Source: CAYFPO01 sp964345035
GTDB taxonomy: Bacteria; Fidelibacterota; Marinisomatia; SCGC-AAA003-L08; GCA-002704045
NCBI GenBank assembly: GCA_964345035.1
Contig: CAYFPO010000002.1
Coordinates: forward strand, 1-64,000
Length of the DNA: 64,000 nucleotides
Direction of reading: 5' to 3'
In this document: positions 9,369 through 19,800 of the stretch, one piece after another
Position numbering within the stretch: the stretch's first letter is position 1
Layout of the letters: the number at the start of each line of letters is the position of its first letter
The notes under the pieces: model-generated
What the model saw: only the letters and a program-made list of their open reading frames with translations
Database searches by the model: none
Told to the model about the DNA's origin: nothing
Program-made: the position numbers and the translations under genes

Positions 9369-10444
9369 AGAAGACAGCAATATTTGACAAACACAAAACT
9401 CTTGGTGCAAAATTGATGCCATTTGGCGGTTTTGAGATGCCTGTCAGCTATCCGGATGGAATTAATAAGGAATGTTTTGCCGTCAGAAATAATGTGGGGA
9501 TATTTGATGTTTCTCATATGGGTGAATTTTTTGTATCCGGTGAAAATGCGGAAAATTTTCTTCAACAATTATTGACAAATGACATCTCAAAATTGAAATT
9601 TGGGGATGCTCAATATACTGCAATGTGTTTTGAAGACGGCGGTATTGTGGATGATTTGATTTTATTTAAGAGAAAAACCGGATTTTTACTCATTGTAAAC
9701 GCATCAAATATTGAAAAAGACTTTCAATGGCTCGATAGTCAAATTATTGACAATGTCATCTTGGAAAATCGATCAGATCAGTATAGTTTAATTGCAATCC
9801 AGGGTCCAAAAAGTAGAGAATTAATTGAGTCTATACTGAAAGAAAAACAACATCAAAAATTTTATACATTTATTGAAGCCGAATATAGTGGAGAACCAGT
9901 CATAATCAGTAGAACCGGATATACAGGAGAATTGGGTTTTGAAATATTAGGAAGTCATAAAGCAATTGTGGATCTCTGGAATAACTCCATTGATGCTGGT
10001 GCAACGCCATGTGGACTTGCTGCAAGGGATATCCTCAGGATGGAAATGAAATATTGTCTTTATGGCAATGATATGGATGAAAAAACAACACCATTAGAAG
10101 CAGGTTTAGGATGGATTACCTCTTTTAAAAAAGGCGGATTCACCGGGATGGAATCTATCATCGACAGAAAAGAAAATGGTAGAAACAAAAAACTAATTGC
10201 TTTTGAAATGTGTGAAAGGGGAATCCCAAGGAAGGATTATGAAATATTTTTAGATAATGAAATTGTAGGCAGAGTAACCAGCGGCACTCAATCACCAACT
10301 TTAGGAGCAGGAATTGGCTTGGGATATATGTCCGGGGAAAACACAAATCCTGGGCAGGAAATTGCTATAGCAATCAGAAACAATAAAGCTAAAGCTATAA
10401 TCATTCAACCACCATTTATCAAAGAAACATCATTATTGACTTAA
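9365..10444 (+). CDS. gcvT: Aminomethyltransferase, glycine cleavage system T protein
   Basis: A 359-residue T protein that moves the aminomethyl group from lipoylated GcvH to tetrahydrofolate, releasing ammonia. It opens with FDKHKTLGAKLMPFGGFEMP and carries DVSHMGEF, the folate-site region RTGYTGELGFEI and RMEMKYCLYGNDMDE. Length is normal. It overlaps ruvA by four bases (ATGA) and precedes ftsK by one base. The other glycine-cleavage genes (gcvH, gcvP) are not in this window. Confidence 0.96.
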   Translation: MKKTAIFDKHKTLGAKLMPFGGFEMPVSYPDGINKECFAVRNNVGIFDVSHMGEFFVSGENAENFLQQLLTNDISKLKFGDAQYTAMCFEDGGIVDDLILFKRKTGFLLIVNASNIEKDFQWLDSQIIDNVILENRSDQYSLIAIQGPKSRELIESILKEKQHQKFYTFIEAEYSGEPVIISRTGYTGELGFEILGSHKAIVDLWNNSIDAGATPCGLAARDILRMEMKYCLYGNDMDEKTTPLEAGLGWITSFKKGGFTGMESIIDRKENGRNKKLIAFEMCERGIPRKDYEIFLDNEIVGRVTSGTQSPTLGAGIGLGYMSGENTNPGQEIAIAIRNNKAKAIIIQPPFIKETSLLT

Positions 10445-10445
10445 A

Positions 10446-12764
10446 ATGAATAAAAGGCAAAAGGAAATTATGGGAATTCTGCTTGTGGTGATGGCAATAA
10501 TAGTTTTCATCAGTCAGATAACTTATGACCCAACTGAAGAGCCTACTATTTCTCCGGAATTAGCAACAAAAAATACTTTCGGTATTATAGGTGTTTACAT
10601 AGCCCATTATTTGATTAAAAATTTCATAGGGTGGGGATCACTTGTCTTCCCAATAATAATGGTCATTTCCGGAATAACTTGGTTTCTACAAAAGAGATTG
10701 AAACCACTGGTAAGATATTTCACTAATCTTCTGTTGACAGGATTACTTATAAGTGTTTGGTTGGTTGTGCCGGAATTATATTCATCAGATAGTATTTTGT
10801 CCTTCCATAATTCAGGGTTGCTTGGAGGAATGATTGGGCGTTTTATTCATGATTTTATGGGCTTTTCCGGGTTAGTAGCGATATTATCGCTTTTAACAAT
10901 AATACTGCTAACCGGGATTTTCAAAATATCAATTTCAGATGGATTAATAAAATTAGTTGAATCCATAAAAAGAAAAATTGGTGATATTGTAGAAAAAAGA
11001 AGACTCAGGAAATTAACTGAAAAACCGATTGAAGAAGAAATTCACGTAAAAGATAAACCAAAACCGGAACCTGAATTTAATGATTTTCGTGAAGAAGAAA
11101 ATACCGAAGTAACTGATTCTGAGACCACTGAGGTAGATGAAATAACACCAGATACAGAACTACCAGAAGATGTAACAGATTTGGACACTGGGCAATTACA
11201 ATCACCAGTAGAATCTGAAATCCCAGACACACCTGAAGATGATATTGAAATAGGAGAAATCGAATCCATTGAACAGGGAGATCTGGATGGGTTAAAAGAA
11301 CGACAATCCCGATACAGAGACTATAAACTTCCTTCCATCAATTTGCTTAACAGTCCCATGGAATTTGACGAAACAGCTTCAAAAGAAATATTAACTGAAA
11401 AAGCGAGCCATCTGGAGCATGCATTGGAGACTTTCGGTGTTCAGGGGAAAATTGTCAGGATATCTCCCGGTCCCGTGATTACCTTATTTGAGATTGAACC
11501 TGCTGAAGGGGTACGTGTGAATAAATTTACAAATTTATCAGATGATCTTGCACGAGTGATGAAAGCTCAAAGTGTAAGAATTATTGCACCGATCCCCGGT
11601 TCCAAAACGGTGGGAATTGAATTGCCCAATGATTCACCGGCAATTGTAAATATGAAAAGTATTGTAAATTCTGAAAAGTATATAAACAGTGAATCCAAAT
11701 TGACTCTGGCAATTGGCAGAACCACCTCGGGTGATGCCTATGTTTATGATTTGGCAAAAATGCCGCATCTTTTGATTGCAGGTGCAACCGGAGCAGGAAA
11801 ATCCGTATGTATTAACACCATTATCATTTCCATCCTTTACAAAGCAAAACCGGATGAAGTGAAATTTATTATGATCGATCCGAAAAAACTGGAGCTATCT
11901 GCTTATAAATCATTGGTGGGATATCATTTGATTACCTCACCGGATATAGATGAATATGTTATGACAACAGCCGATAATGCAGTAGCGGTTCTAAGAGCAG
12001 CGTTGATCGAAATGGAACGACGATATGAAGTATTTGCTGATGCTACTGTGAGAAATATATCTGAATATTTGGATAAAACAGATTCCAATCCTGATTTAGA
12101 AAAAATCCCCTATCTTGTGGTCATAATAGATGAGTTGGCAGATTTAATGCTCACATCCGGGAGAGATGTTGAAGAACCTATCACCCGCCTTGCACAAATG
12201 GCTCGTGCAGTGGGAATTCATTTGATTGTAGCTACACAACGTCCATCGGTGGATGTCATAACAGGGTTAATTAAAGCAAATTTCCCTGCACGAATAGCGT
12301 TTCAAGTGTCATCTAAGGTGGATTCAAGAACAATTATCGATCAAATAGGTGCAGAAAAATTACTGGGACGCGGCGATATGTTATTTCTGCCGCCTGGAAA
12401 ATCATCTCCGTTAAGGCTCCATAATGCTTTGATCACATTAGAGGAAATTGAGAATATACTGGACCAAATAACCAACCAGCCAAAACCGGAAGAAAAACAT
12501 CTTCCCAAAGCAAAACAAACTTCAGGTAATTCCGAATTTACTTTAGAAGGGCAGGATGAACTCCTGATGGATGCTGCTAAGCTGGTGATTGAACATCAAC
12601 AGGCATCAGTTTCCTTACTGCAAAGAAAATTCAGAATTGGTTACAGTCGTGCCGGGAGATTGGTTGATGAATTGGAAGCACTTGGTATTATTTCCGGTTA
12701 TAGTGGAAGTAAGGCAAGAGAAGTTCTCGTAGATTCATCCTACCTGGATACACTCACTCAATAA
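10446..12764 (+). CDS. ftsK: DNA translocase FtsK/SpoIIIE
   Basis: A 772-residue DNA pump that clears chromosome dimers and DNA from the division septum. About four to five transmembrane helices occupy roughly residues 8-175. An acidic linker follows (about 195-280, rich in Glu, Asp, Pro, Thr), then the motor. Walker A GATGAGKS is at 446-453, and Walker B is at VVIIDELADLM. The C-terminal gamma winged-helix domain (about 700-765) would read the KOPS-type polar motif. Length is typical for a short-linker FtsK. Confidence 0.96.
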   Translation: MNKRQKEIMGILLVVMAIIVFISQITYDPTEEPTISPELATKNTFGIIGVYIAHYLIKNFIGWGSLVFPIIMVISGITWFLQKRLKPLVRYFTNLLLTGLLISVWLVVPELYSSDSILSFHNSGLLGGMIGRFIHDFMGFSGLVAILSLLTIILLTGIFKISISDGLIKLVESIKRKIGDIVEKRRLRKLTEKPIEEEIHVKDKPKPEPEFNDFREEENTEVTDSETTEVDEITPDTELPEDVTDLDTGQLQSPVESEIPDTPEDDIEIGEIESIEQGDLDGLKERQSRYRDYKLPSINLLNSPMEFDETASKEILTEKASHLEHALETFGVQGKIVRISPGPVITLFEIEPAEGVRVNKFTNLSDDLARVMKAQSVRIIAPIPGSKTVGIELPNDSPAIVNMKSIVNSEKYINSESKLTLAIGRTTSGDAYVYDLAKMPHLLIAGATGAGKSVCINTIIISILYKAKPDEVKFIMIDPKKLELSAYKSLVGYHLITSPDIDEYVMTTADNAVAVLRAALIEMERRYEVFADATVRNISEYLDKTDSNPDLEKIPYLVVIIDELADLMLTSGRDVEEPITRLAQMARAVGIHLIVATQRPSVDVITGLIKANFPARIAFQVSSKVDSRTIIDQIGAEKLLGRGDMLFLPPGKSSPLRLHNALITLEEIENILDQITNQPKPEEKHLPKAKQTSGNSEFTLEGQDELLMDAAKLVIEHQQASVSLLQRKFRIGYSRAGRLVDELEALGIISGYSGSKAREVLVDSSYLDTLTQ

Positions 12765-12765
12765 T

Positions 12766-13344
12766 ATGAATTTTAAGAATTTAATTTTAACAGCAATTTT
12801 TACAATTTCTATCCTGTTTGCTGACAATGAAATTCAAAATCGTATCAATACCTACATCAAAATGCTGGAAATCCAACCGATTGAAATTGCATTTAATTAT
12901 GAGATTAGATCAGAGAATTTTGAAAAATCTGAGCCATGGAAGATCATTGTAGATTCAACCAATAAATTCAGATTCCAGACTGGACCTAAAATTTTGGTTT
13001 CCGATGGAAATTATTGGAAAATGTATGATGAAAGAACCAATCAGATCATTTTGCAGGACAGAGATACTGTATTTGAAAACAGTATATTGAAATGGTTGGA
13101 GAGGAATCATCTAAATTCTCTGAATTTCGAACAGAAAAATTCCAGTGAATATGTAATTTACCTGAAAGATGATGTCACATTACAAATTGAGTTACAAAAG
13201 GATTTATTAAATATCAACTTCGAGGATGGTGATTTTATTCACAACTTATACAATTTGACAATTAGAAGGTATAATGGTCCCGAAAACTTTTACCAAATTG
13301 AAATTCCTGATGCTTTTTTAATGGATATGCGCAGTCAGCCATGA
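12766..13344 (+). CDS. LolA-like outer-membrane lipoprotein carrier / sorting protein
   Basis: A 192-residue exported protein with signal peptide (LILTAIFTISILFA). The body resembles the LolA/LolB half-barrel fold: an N-terminal helix (IQNRINTYIKMLE), then strands with KFRFQTGPKILVSDGNYWKMYD and TNQIILQDRD, a recurring LolA pattern. LolA ferries lipoproteins across the periplasm to the outer membrane. It sits one base after ftsK, a neighbour of lolA in many genomes. It overlaps the next gene by ATGA. Confidence 0.75.
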   Translation: MNFKNLILTAIFTISILFADNEIQNRINTYIKMLEIQPIEIAFNYEIRSENFEKSEPWKIIVDSTNKFRFQTGPKILVSDGNYWKMYDERTNQIILQDRDTVFENSILKWLERNHLNSLNFEQKNSSEYVIYLKDDVTLQIELQKDLLNINFEDGDFIHNLYNLTIRRYNGPENFYQIEIPDAFLMDMRSQP

Positions 13345-14318
13345 AAATGAATACTGCAACAATTACCGATCCAAAATTTATTATAGGGTTAATATTAAGT
13401 GCTGCTGGTGTCTGGTGGGCATTTTACGATTTTGAATTTGAAAGTTTTAAGATAGCTATTTTTGAATCCGAAATTATTTTTATAATTATTGCAATAATTA
13501 CCCTTTTACTATCTGTTTGGATCCGTGCGATCCGATGGAATTATCTGCTTTCACACGAAAAAAATATTTCTACCAATTTACTTTGTAAAGTAGAACTCAT
13601 CGGATATTTTGGGAATAATGTACTACCCCTGCGATTGGGTGAAGTATTGAGATCAATCATACTAGGTAAAGAAATAAACCTACCAAAGTCACTTGTATTT
13701 GGTTCAATAATGCTGGAAAGAATTCTGGATATGGTAGGATTAATTATTTTATCTGTTTTATTGATATTTACGTTTGATGTTTCTGAAGAAATAAGAAATC
13801 TTGTGTACTTTGGGGTAGTTATTACACTTGGTGTAATAGTAATATTATTTATAATCAGAAAACTATTTAAAAATAAACTGTTTGGCGGTCAATCCAGTGG
13901 AATTATTAAAAATTTAATTTCTGGAATCACCGGATTAAAACCAGAATTACGGATTAAATCTCTGATAATAACAATTATATTATGGTTGATTTACTGGTTA
14001 AATATACATTTGGTCCAAGAAGCATTTAATCTTGATATGACAATTACACAATCCCTTTTAGTACTTGTTATTTCATCACTTGCACTCTCAGTTCCTTCAG
14101 CTCCCGGAATGATCGGGACCTACCATCTTGCTGTCAATTTTGCCATGGAAGGAATTTTAAAGTTTCCATCTGCTATTGCAAATCCATATACTATTGTCTT
14201 GCATGCGTATGGATTTATTACATTAACATTGGTGGGAGCATATTTTTTTATGCAGAACCAATTTCACAGTCATGCAATTTCAGAAGTTAATTTATCAACT
14301 GAGTTAATTAATAAGTAA
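13341..14318 (+). CDS. YbhN / lysylphosphatidylglycerol synthase-type integral membrane protein
   Basis: A 325-residue protein with about eight hydrophobic segments and the signature of the LPG-synthase TM / YbhN / AglD family (RAIRWNYLLSHE, GNNVLPLRLGEVLR, LERILDMVGL, SVPSAPGMIGTYHLA). Members include the flippase part of MprF and proteins of unknown substrate. The catalytic MprF C-terminal domain is absent, so a lipid or glycolipid transport role is a guess. It overlaps both neighbours (ATGA upstream, one base with galE). Confidence 0.85.
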   Translation: MKMNTATITDPKFIIGLILSAAGVWWAFYDFEFESFKIAIFESEIIFIIIAIITLLLSVWIRAIRWNYLLSHEKNISTNLLCKVELIGYFGNNVLPLRLGEVLRSIILGKEINLPKSLVFGSIMLERILDMVGLIILSVLLIFTFDVSEEIRNLVYFGVVITLGVIVILFIIRKLFKNKLFGGQSSGIIKNLISGITGLKPELRIKSLIITIILWLIYWLNIHLVQEAFNLDMTITQSLLVLVISSLALSVPSAPGMIGTYHLAVNFAMEGILKFPSAIANPYTIVLHAYGFITLTLVGAYFFMQNQFHSHAISEVNLSTELINK

Positions 14319-15304
14319 TGGCACGTATTTTGGTAACCGGAGGTGCCGGATATATCGGCTCACACGTCGTATTTGAATTAATTGACAATGGGTATGAAGT
14401 AACCATATTGGATGATTTGTCATTGGGTGTAAAAGAAAATATAGATCCAAGAGCAGAATTTGTATTGGGGACAACATTATCAATGAAGGATTTGAATTCT
14501 ATTTGCAAACCTGGGTTTGACGGAGTTATACATCTTGCTGCATTTAAGGCTGCAGGTGAATCAATGGAGAATCCGGGAAAGTACTTTCAAAACAATGTTA
14601 CAGGAACAGTAAATTTAATAAATGCCTGCCTCGATCATGGAATAAACAATTTTATCTTTTCATCAACTGCGGCTGTGTATGGAGTTCCAAAATATATTCC
14701 GTTAGATGAATCTCATCCTGTACACCCGATAAATTATTACGGAGCAACAAAATTGATGATTGAAAATAATCTCGAATGGTATAGCCGGCTGAAAGGATTG
14801 CGGTTTGTCGTGTTGAGGTATTTCAACGCCGCCGGATATGATTTAAAGGGTAGAATCACCGGACGAGAAAAAAATCCGCAAAATCTCATACCAATTGTCA
14901 TGGAGACTGCCTCCGGTTCAAGAAAAAATATGGAAGTTTTTGGGAATGATTATGATACCAAAGATGGAACGGGTGTAAGAGATTATATCCATGTATCCGA
15001 TCTTGCAATTGCACATAAAATGGCATTTGAGTATCTGGTAACTGAAAAGAAAAATTTATTGGTTAACTTGGGTACAGGTGAAGGATATTCTGTGATGGAT
15101 GTAATACGTAAAGCTGAAGAAATTTCAGGTAGAAAAATAAATTTTTCATTCACAAGCAGAAGGGATGGTGATTCAGATACTGTGATTGCATCCTGGTCTA
15201 AAGCTAAATCACTACTGGATTGGGTACCGGAATATTCAAGTATAGATGAATTACTTAAATCTACGTGGAACGTTTATAACAAATCATTTGAGTATTCATT
15301 ATGA
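14318..15304 (+). CDS. galE: UDP-glucose 4-epimerase
   Basis: A 328-residue short-chain dehydrogenase that interconverts UDP-glucose and UDP-galactose. The NAD site GGAGYIGSH is at 8-16. The catalytic set is present: the Ser/Thr-rich STAAVYG and YGATK with Tyr141 and Lys145. RDYIHVSDLA and LNLGTGEGYSV are GalE family motifs. The start ATG shares its A with the upstream TAA. It begins the left, conserved arm of the polysaccharide locus and should supply UDP-Gal or UDP-GalNAc. Confidence 0.95.
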   Translation: MARILVTGGAGYIGSHVVFELIDNGYEVTILDDLSLGVKENIDPRAEFVLGTTLSMKDLNSICKPGFDGVIHLAAFKAAGESMENPGKYFQNNVTGTVNLINACLDHGINNFIFSSTAAVYGVPKYIPLDESHPVHPINYYGATKLMIENNLEWYSRLKGLRFVVLRYFNAAGYDLKGRITGREKNPQNLIPIVMETASGSRKNMEVFGNDYDTKDGTGVRDYIHVSDLAIAHKMAFEYLVTEKKNLLVNLGTGEGYSVMDVIRKAEEISGRKINFSFTSRRDGDSDTVIASWSKAKSLLDWVPEYSSIDELLKSTWNVYNKSFEYSL

Positions 15305-16353
15305 AGATATGTTTTGTAATAGGTGCCAGACCTAATTTTGTAAAAGCAGCTCCCGTTATCAGGGAATTTAACAATCACCATCGATTTGATTGTACGGTTA
15401 TTCATACGGGGCAGCACTATGACAGAAATATGTCTGAAGTCTTCTTTGGTGAGCTTGACATGGCTCCTCCCGATATCAATCTTGAAGTAGGGAGTGGTTC
15501 TCAAGCAATTCAGACCGCAAATGTCATGGTAAAAATAGAAACCCATTTAATACAATTGACTCCCAACTGGATATTTGTTTTTGGTGATGTCAATTCTACA
15601 ATCGCTGCCTCATTAACTGCTCAAAAACTGGGCATCAAAATTGCCCATATTGAATCTGGTCTGCGCAGCGGTGATATGACAATGCCGGAAGAAGTTAACC
15701 GGATATTGACTGATAAGATTTCTGATTTATGTTTTGTTACAGAACCAAGTGGAATGCAGAATTTGATTCATGAAGGAATCTCTGAAGAAAAAATCAAATT
15801 TGTTGGCAATACTATGATTGATTCTCTTGTAAGAGTTCAAGGTGATCTTGAGAACCATAAAATCCTCCAAGAGCTGAACATACAACCAAAAAAATATATA
15901 CTCGTAACACTCCACAGGCCATCAAATGTTGACGAAGGAAAAAGACTTCAGAGGCTTATTGACAAAATCACCTTGTGGAATCCGGAAACTGATATAATTT
16001 GGCCGGTACATCCGAGAAATGATCTCTCAAGTGTTCATCTTAATTCCCAATGGAAAAAAATCAATCCTATGCCATATATACCATTTTTATCTCTTATATC
16101 TCAATCAAAAGGAGTGTTTACAGACAGTGGTGGCATCCAGGAAGAAACCACATATTTGAATATTCCCTGTTTTACCCTTCGTGAAAATACTGAAAGACCC
16201 ATAACATGTGAAGAAGGAACAAATGTTCTCATAACAAATGGGCAGTTGGAGATTGACGATATTTGGTCACAAAGAAATGTCAGAAAAAATATACCTGAGA
16301 ACTGGGATGGAGCCGCCAGTAAGCGGATTTTAAATAATTTTATTAATTCATAG
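15301..16353 (+). CDS. wecB: UDP-N-acetylglucosamine 2-epimerase (non-hydrolysing)
   Basis: A 350-residue enzyme converting UDP-GlcNAc to UDP-ManNAc. It opens with FVIGARPNFVKAAPVI and carries HTGQHYDRNMSEVFF, VFGDVNSTIAA, LHRPSNVDEG and TDSGGIQEE, all family signatures. It overlaps galE by ATGA. UDP-ManNAc is the donor expected for the WecG/TagA-like transferase at 54490, so these two distant genes are probably functionally linked. The following gap of 73 bases is the largest in this arm and may hold a promoter. Confidence 0.94.
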   Translation: MKICFVIGARPNFVKAAPVIREFNNHHRFDCTVIHTGQHYDRNMSEVFFGELDMAPPDINLEVGSGSQAIQTANVMVKIETHLIQLTPNWIFVFGDVNSTIAASLTAQKLGIKIAHIESGLRSGDMTMPEEVNRILTDKISDLCFVTEPSGMQNLIHEGISEEKIKFVGNTMIDSLVRVQGDLENHKILQELNIQPKKYILVTLHRPSNVDEGKRLQRLIDKITLWNPETDIIWPVHPRNDLSSVHLNSQWKKINPMPYIPFLSLISQSKGVFTDSGGIQEETTYLNIPCFTLRENTERPITCEEGTNVLITNGQLEIDDIWSQRNVRKNIPENWDGAASKRILNNFINS

Positions 16354-16426
16354 AAATTTATTATAATAAGTTCTTATGTTTAATACAGTTTGATTCCATA
16401 AAACACACTAAATTACTAAGCTAATT

Positions 16427-18781
16427 ATGCAAGAGAATATACAAACAGCTGATCATGATCAGATTCTCAACACCCTGGAGTTGAAGGATTATGTGCGGTT
16501 GGCTAAAAAACACAAATGGATAATTTTACCTACAATGCTGGTAGTACTTGCAATTGCTGGTTATATATCAATTTCTACACCGCCGGTATTTGAAGCAACT
16601 ACACTGGTAATGGTAGAGGAAGAGAACCGTACCCAGCAATTTATAGGGATTGAGTCTGGTTTTGAACAAATGAGTATGAAAAATGAAATTGAAATACTCA
16701 AAAGCAGATCACTTTCCGAAATGGTAATAGATTCTCTTCTTCGGTCACCACACAGAGATAATTTATATACAATAAATTCACGCATTTATGAACCTAAGAC
16801 ACTACAATTAAATACATGGTTCAAAAAGGTTTTTTCCCTTGGGATATATAATGAATCTCCTGTATCACCCTCAGATCCAAAAAAATTGTTAAAAAATGGT
16901 AAAACACAATTATTTTCAAATAAATTCAGAAAGAACCTCGATATATCTACTATTCGGGATACCCGAACTCTGGAGATTTCATATAAAAGTCCAGACCCAG
17001 ATGAAGCAGCATTTATAGCAAATATTGTTGTTTCAGTTTATAAAAGACTTGACAGAAACTGGAAAAACAGTGAGATAATTGAATTATCTCATTTTCTTGA
17101 ACAACAGCTAAACAAGGTATCAAGAGATCTCAGCCTTGCAGAAAATCGTATCAGGGAATTTCAGGAACAGGAAAATATTATGAATCTGTCTGACGAACGG
17201 CATCCCATCTTAAACCAATTGGCTAACTATGAGACTACGTATTTTTCTACACTTGCTGAAGTAAATGTTATTGAAAATCAGATAATCCATATGCAATCTT
17301 TACTGGATAGTTCTGAAAAATCGCTGGTCAAAGATCTTCAGAATACGATGGATCCCAGAATAAAGGAATTACGTCTTCATTTGGCTGAACAGGAAGCAAT
17401 ATTGGTGAATACCTTAAAAGATGTCAACATGGATTTTGATCATCGGGCAATACAGGAAATACAGGATCAAATAGAGTATTTAAAAGAGCAATTGACAGAT
17501 GAAACTTCAAAATTAGTTGCAGCTGGAATTACGGTACAAGATCCATTATCCCATTCTCAGGATCTGGTATTAAAAATAGTGGAATTGAATTCTGAACAAA
17601 TTCAGCTTGAGTCAAAATGCAAAGAATACTTAAAACTGATTGATCAGCTAAATGTTGAAATCAAAAAACTACCCAGTAAAACACTCACGTATGCACGACT
17701 GACAAGGGAAAGAAAAGTAAAAGAACAGTTATATATTCTACTCAGTGAAAAACTGGAGGAAACAAAAATAACTGAAGCATCTCAGTCAGCACATATCCGT
17801 ATTATTGATCCAGCCGCACCAGGAATAAAAGTCAAACCGGATATACCTAAAAATCTTTTATTGGGATTAATCCTTGGATTGGGATTGGGTATTGGAATTG
17901 CATTTTTAACTGAATATATGGACCAAAGTTTAAGATCCATCGAATCCATCCAGAGGCTGGGTGTATCAGTTATGGGCATTATACCTCAGATTGGAACAAA
18001 ATACGGGAGGTATAAAAAAGGTGGTTTGTTTAAGAAAAATCAAGTAAATCAAAATCGAAATCAAAATGTTAATAACTTTTCTGAAAGACTCATTACACAT
18101 TTAGACCCATTAAATCCGGTTTCTGAAGCATATAGGAGTATACGTACTAATATTTCCTATTCTATGCCTGACAAAGAGATTAATTCAATTATGGTCAGTA
18201 GTCCTGGACCTTCGGAAGGGAAAACAACCACCGCAATAAACCTTGCAGTTGCATTTTCTCAGCTGGGTAAAAAGACCTTACTGGTAGATACTGATTTGAG
18301 AAAACCAATTATCCATAAAGTTTTCAATATGGAAAGGCAACCTGGAATTTCAGATTTTTTGGTTGGCATCAATGGTCATGATGACCTGTTATCAATAATT
18401 AATAAGACTGAAATTGAAAATCTCCATCTGATAACCAGTGGAAAGCTCTTCCCAAATCCCAGTGAATTATTGGGCTCTAAGCGTATGAAAGATGTAATTA
18501 AAAGACTTGGAGATGAATTTGATATTGTCATTTTTGATTCACCTCCAATTATTGCAGTAACTGATTCCAGGGTATTTGCGAACGATATTGATGCTATGGT
18601 TTTAATTGTTAAATCAGGACAAACTGATGCACATCATTTAAAGAGAGCGGTTAATATGCTTCAATCTGTTAATGCACCTATGATTGGGTGTATACTAAAT
18701 GGATTCACTCACCGGCATAGTTACTACGGTGATTATGATTATTATTATGAATATTATTATTCAGAACATCTGAAAGACTAA
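16427..18781 (+). CDS. wzc: Wzc-type polysaccharide co-polymerase with BY-kinase domain
   Basis: A 784-residue inner-membrane protein that sets chain length and drives export of capsule or exopolysaccharide. The N-terminal Wzz domain has a first membrane helix (about 31-51). A long coiled-coil periplasmic region (about 215-440) and a second helix (LLLGLILGLGLGIGIAFL, about 480-500) follow. The cytoplasmic bacterial tyrosine kinase has Walker A SEGKTTTAINLAVAF near 594-601, Walker A' LLVDTDLRKP and Walker B IVIFDSPP. The C-terminus carries nine tyrosines within about 15 residues, the expected autophosphorylation cluster. Neither the phosphatase (Wzb) nor the outer-membrane channel (Wza) is in this window. 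Confidence 0.95.
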   Translation: MQENIQTADHDQILNTLELKDYVRLAKKHKWIILPTMLVVLAIAGYISISTPPVFEATTLVMVEEENRTQQFIGIESGFEQMSMKNEIEILKSRSLSEMVIDSLLRSPHRDNLYTINSRIYEPKTLQLNTWFKKVFSLGIYNESPVSPSDPKKLLKNGKTQLFSNKFRKNLDISTIRDTRTLEISYKSPDPDEAAFIANIVVSVYKRLDRNWKNSEIIELSHFLEQQLNKVSRDLSLAENRIREFQEQENIMNLSDERHPILNQLANYETTYFSTLAEVNVIENQIIHMQSLLDSSEKSLVKDLQNTMDPRIKELRLHLAEQEAILVNTLKDVNMDFDHRAIQEIQDQIEYLKEQLTDETSKLVAAGITVQDPLSHSQDLVLKIVELNSEQIQLESKCKEYLKLIDQLNVEIKKLPSKTLTYARLTRERKVKEQLYILLSEKLEETKITEASQSAHIRIIDPAAPGIKVKPDIPKNLLLGLILGLGLGIGIAFLTEYMDQSLRSIESIQRLGVSVMGIIPQIGTKYGRYKKGGLFKKNQVNQNRNQNVNNFSERLITHLDPLNPVSEAYRSIRTNISYSMPDKEINSIMVSSPGPSEGKTTTAINLAVAFSQLGKKTLLVDTDLRKPIIHKVFNMERQPGISDFLVGINGHDDLLSIINKTEIENLHLITSGKLFPNPSELLGSKRMKDVIKRLGDEFDIVIFDSPPIIAVTDSRVFANDIDAMVLIVKSGQTDAHHLKRAVNMLQSVNAPMIGCILNGFTHRHSYYGDYDYYYEYYYSEHLKD

Positions 18782-18807
18782 ACACCTACAATTTTCAGTA
18801 ATAATTA

Positions 18808-19800
18808 ATGGATTCCTCCTCTATTCTAATAACCGGCGCAGCCGGGTTTATTGGATTTCATTTATCAAATAGGCTATGTCACGAGGGATATAATGTCATT
18901 GGTATTGATAATCTTAATGACTATTATGATGTAAATCTGAAAAAATCCAGATTACACATACTTAATTCTCTTGATAGATTTTCCTTCTCTCAATTGGATA
19001 TAAACAATTGGAGTGAATTAGTGAATCTTTTTAAAGAAAATGAAATCAAATCAATCATCCACTTAGCGGCTCAGGCAGGTGTCAGATATTCACTGGAAAA
19101 TCCCCATGCGTACGTTGATGCAAATATCCGAGGATTTTTAAATATCCTTGAAATTTGTAAAAAATTTAAGTTAACTAATTTGGTCTATGCGTCATCCAGT
19201 TCGGTGTATGGTGCAATTGAAACATTACCCTATTCTGAATCCGATAAGACAGATTCTCCCATATCAATGTATGGTGTAACAAAAAAATCCAATGAACTTA
19301 TGGCACATACCTACAGTCATTTATTTGGTGTTACCACCGTTGGGCTTAGATTCTTTACTGTTTATGGTCCATGGGGAAGACCGGATATGGCACTGTTTAA
19401 ATTTACAAAGGCAATTCTGGATGAAAAACCATTAAATGTATATAACAATGGTAAACATTCCCGCAGTTTTACCTATATTGATGATATAATTGAAAGTATG
19501 GTCAGGTTGTTGAAAAAGGCAGAAATGAAATCTACTATTTCAGGAGAAAATTTAATTTTTAATATTGGCGGGTCCCAATCTATTGCTTTGATGAATTACA
19601 TCAAATGTATTGAAGATTGTTTGGGAAAAAAAGCCGAAATTAAATATCTTCCAATGCAGCCGGGTGATGTAGAAAACACTGATGCTGATACTAATGCACT
19701 TGAACAGTACATTGGGTATTCACCTCAAATACCTATAGAAGATGGTATTCCTAAATTCATTGATTGGTACAAGAAATATTATCAGATTAATGTAATATGA
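18808..19800 (+). CDS. NAD-dependent epimerase, probable UDP-glucuronate 4-epimerase
   Basis: A 330-residue extended SDR enzyme. The NAD motif GAAGFIGFHLS is near residues 10-20. YYDVNLKKSRL, AAQAGVRYSLENPHAYVDANI, SSSSVYG and SMYGVTKKSNE are typical of the CapI/LpsL/GAE group that converts UDP-GlcA to UDP-GalA. Assignment within the SDR family is by these motifs only; a UDP-GlcNAc(A) 4-epimerase is the main alternative. The UDP-GlcA source (a UDP-glucose dehydrogenase) is not seen in this window. Overlaps the next gene by ATGA. Confidence 0.85.
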   Translation: MDSSSILITGAAGFIGFHLSNRLCHEGYNVIGIDNLNDYYDVNLKKSRLHILNSLDRFSFSQLDINNWSELVNLFKENEIKSIIHLAAQAGVRYSLENPHAYVDANIRGFLNILEICKKFKLTNLVYASSSSVYGAIETLPYSESDKTDSPISMYGVTKKSNELMAHTYSHLFGVTTVGLRFFTVYGPWGRPDMALFKFTKAILDEKPLNVYNNGKHSRSFTYIDDIIESMVRLLKKAEMKSTISGENLIFNIGGSQSIALMNYIKCIEDCLGKKAEIKYLPMQPGDVENTDADTNALEQYIGYSPQIPIEDGIPKFIDWYKKYYQINVI

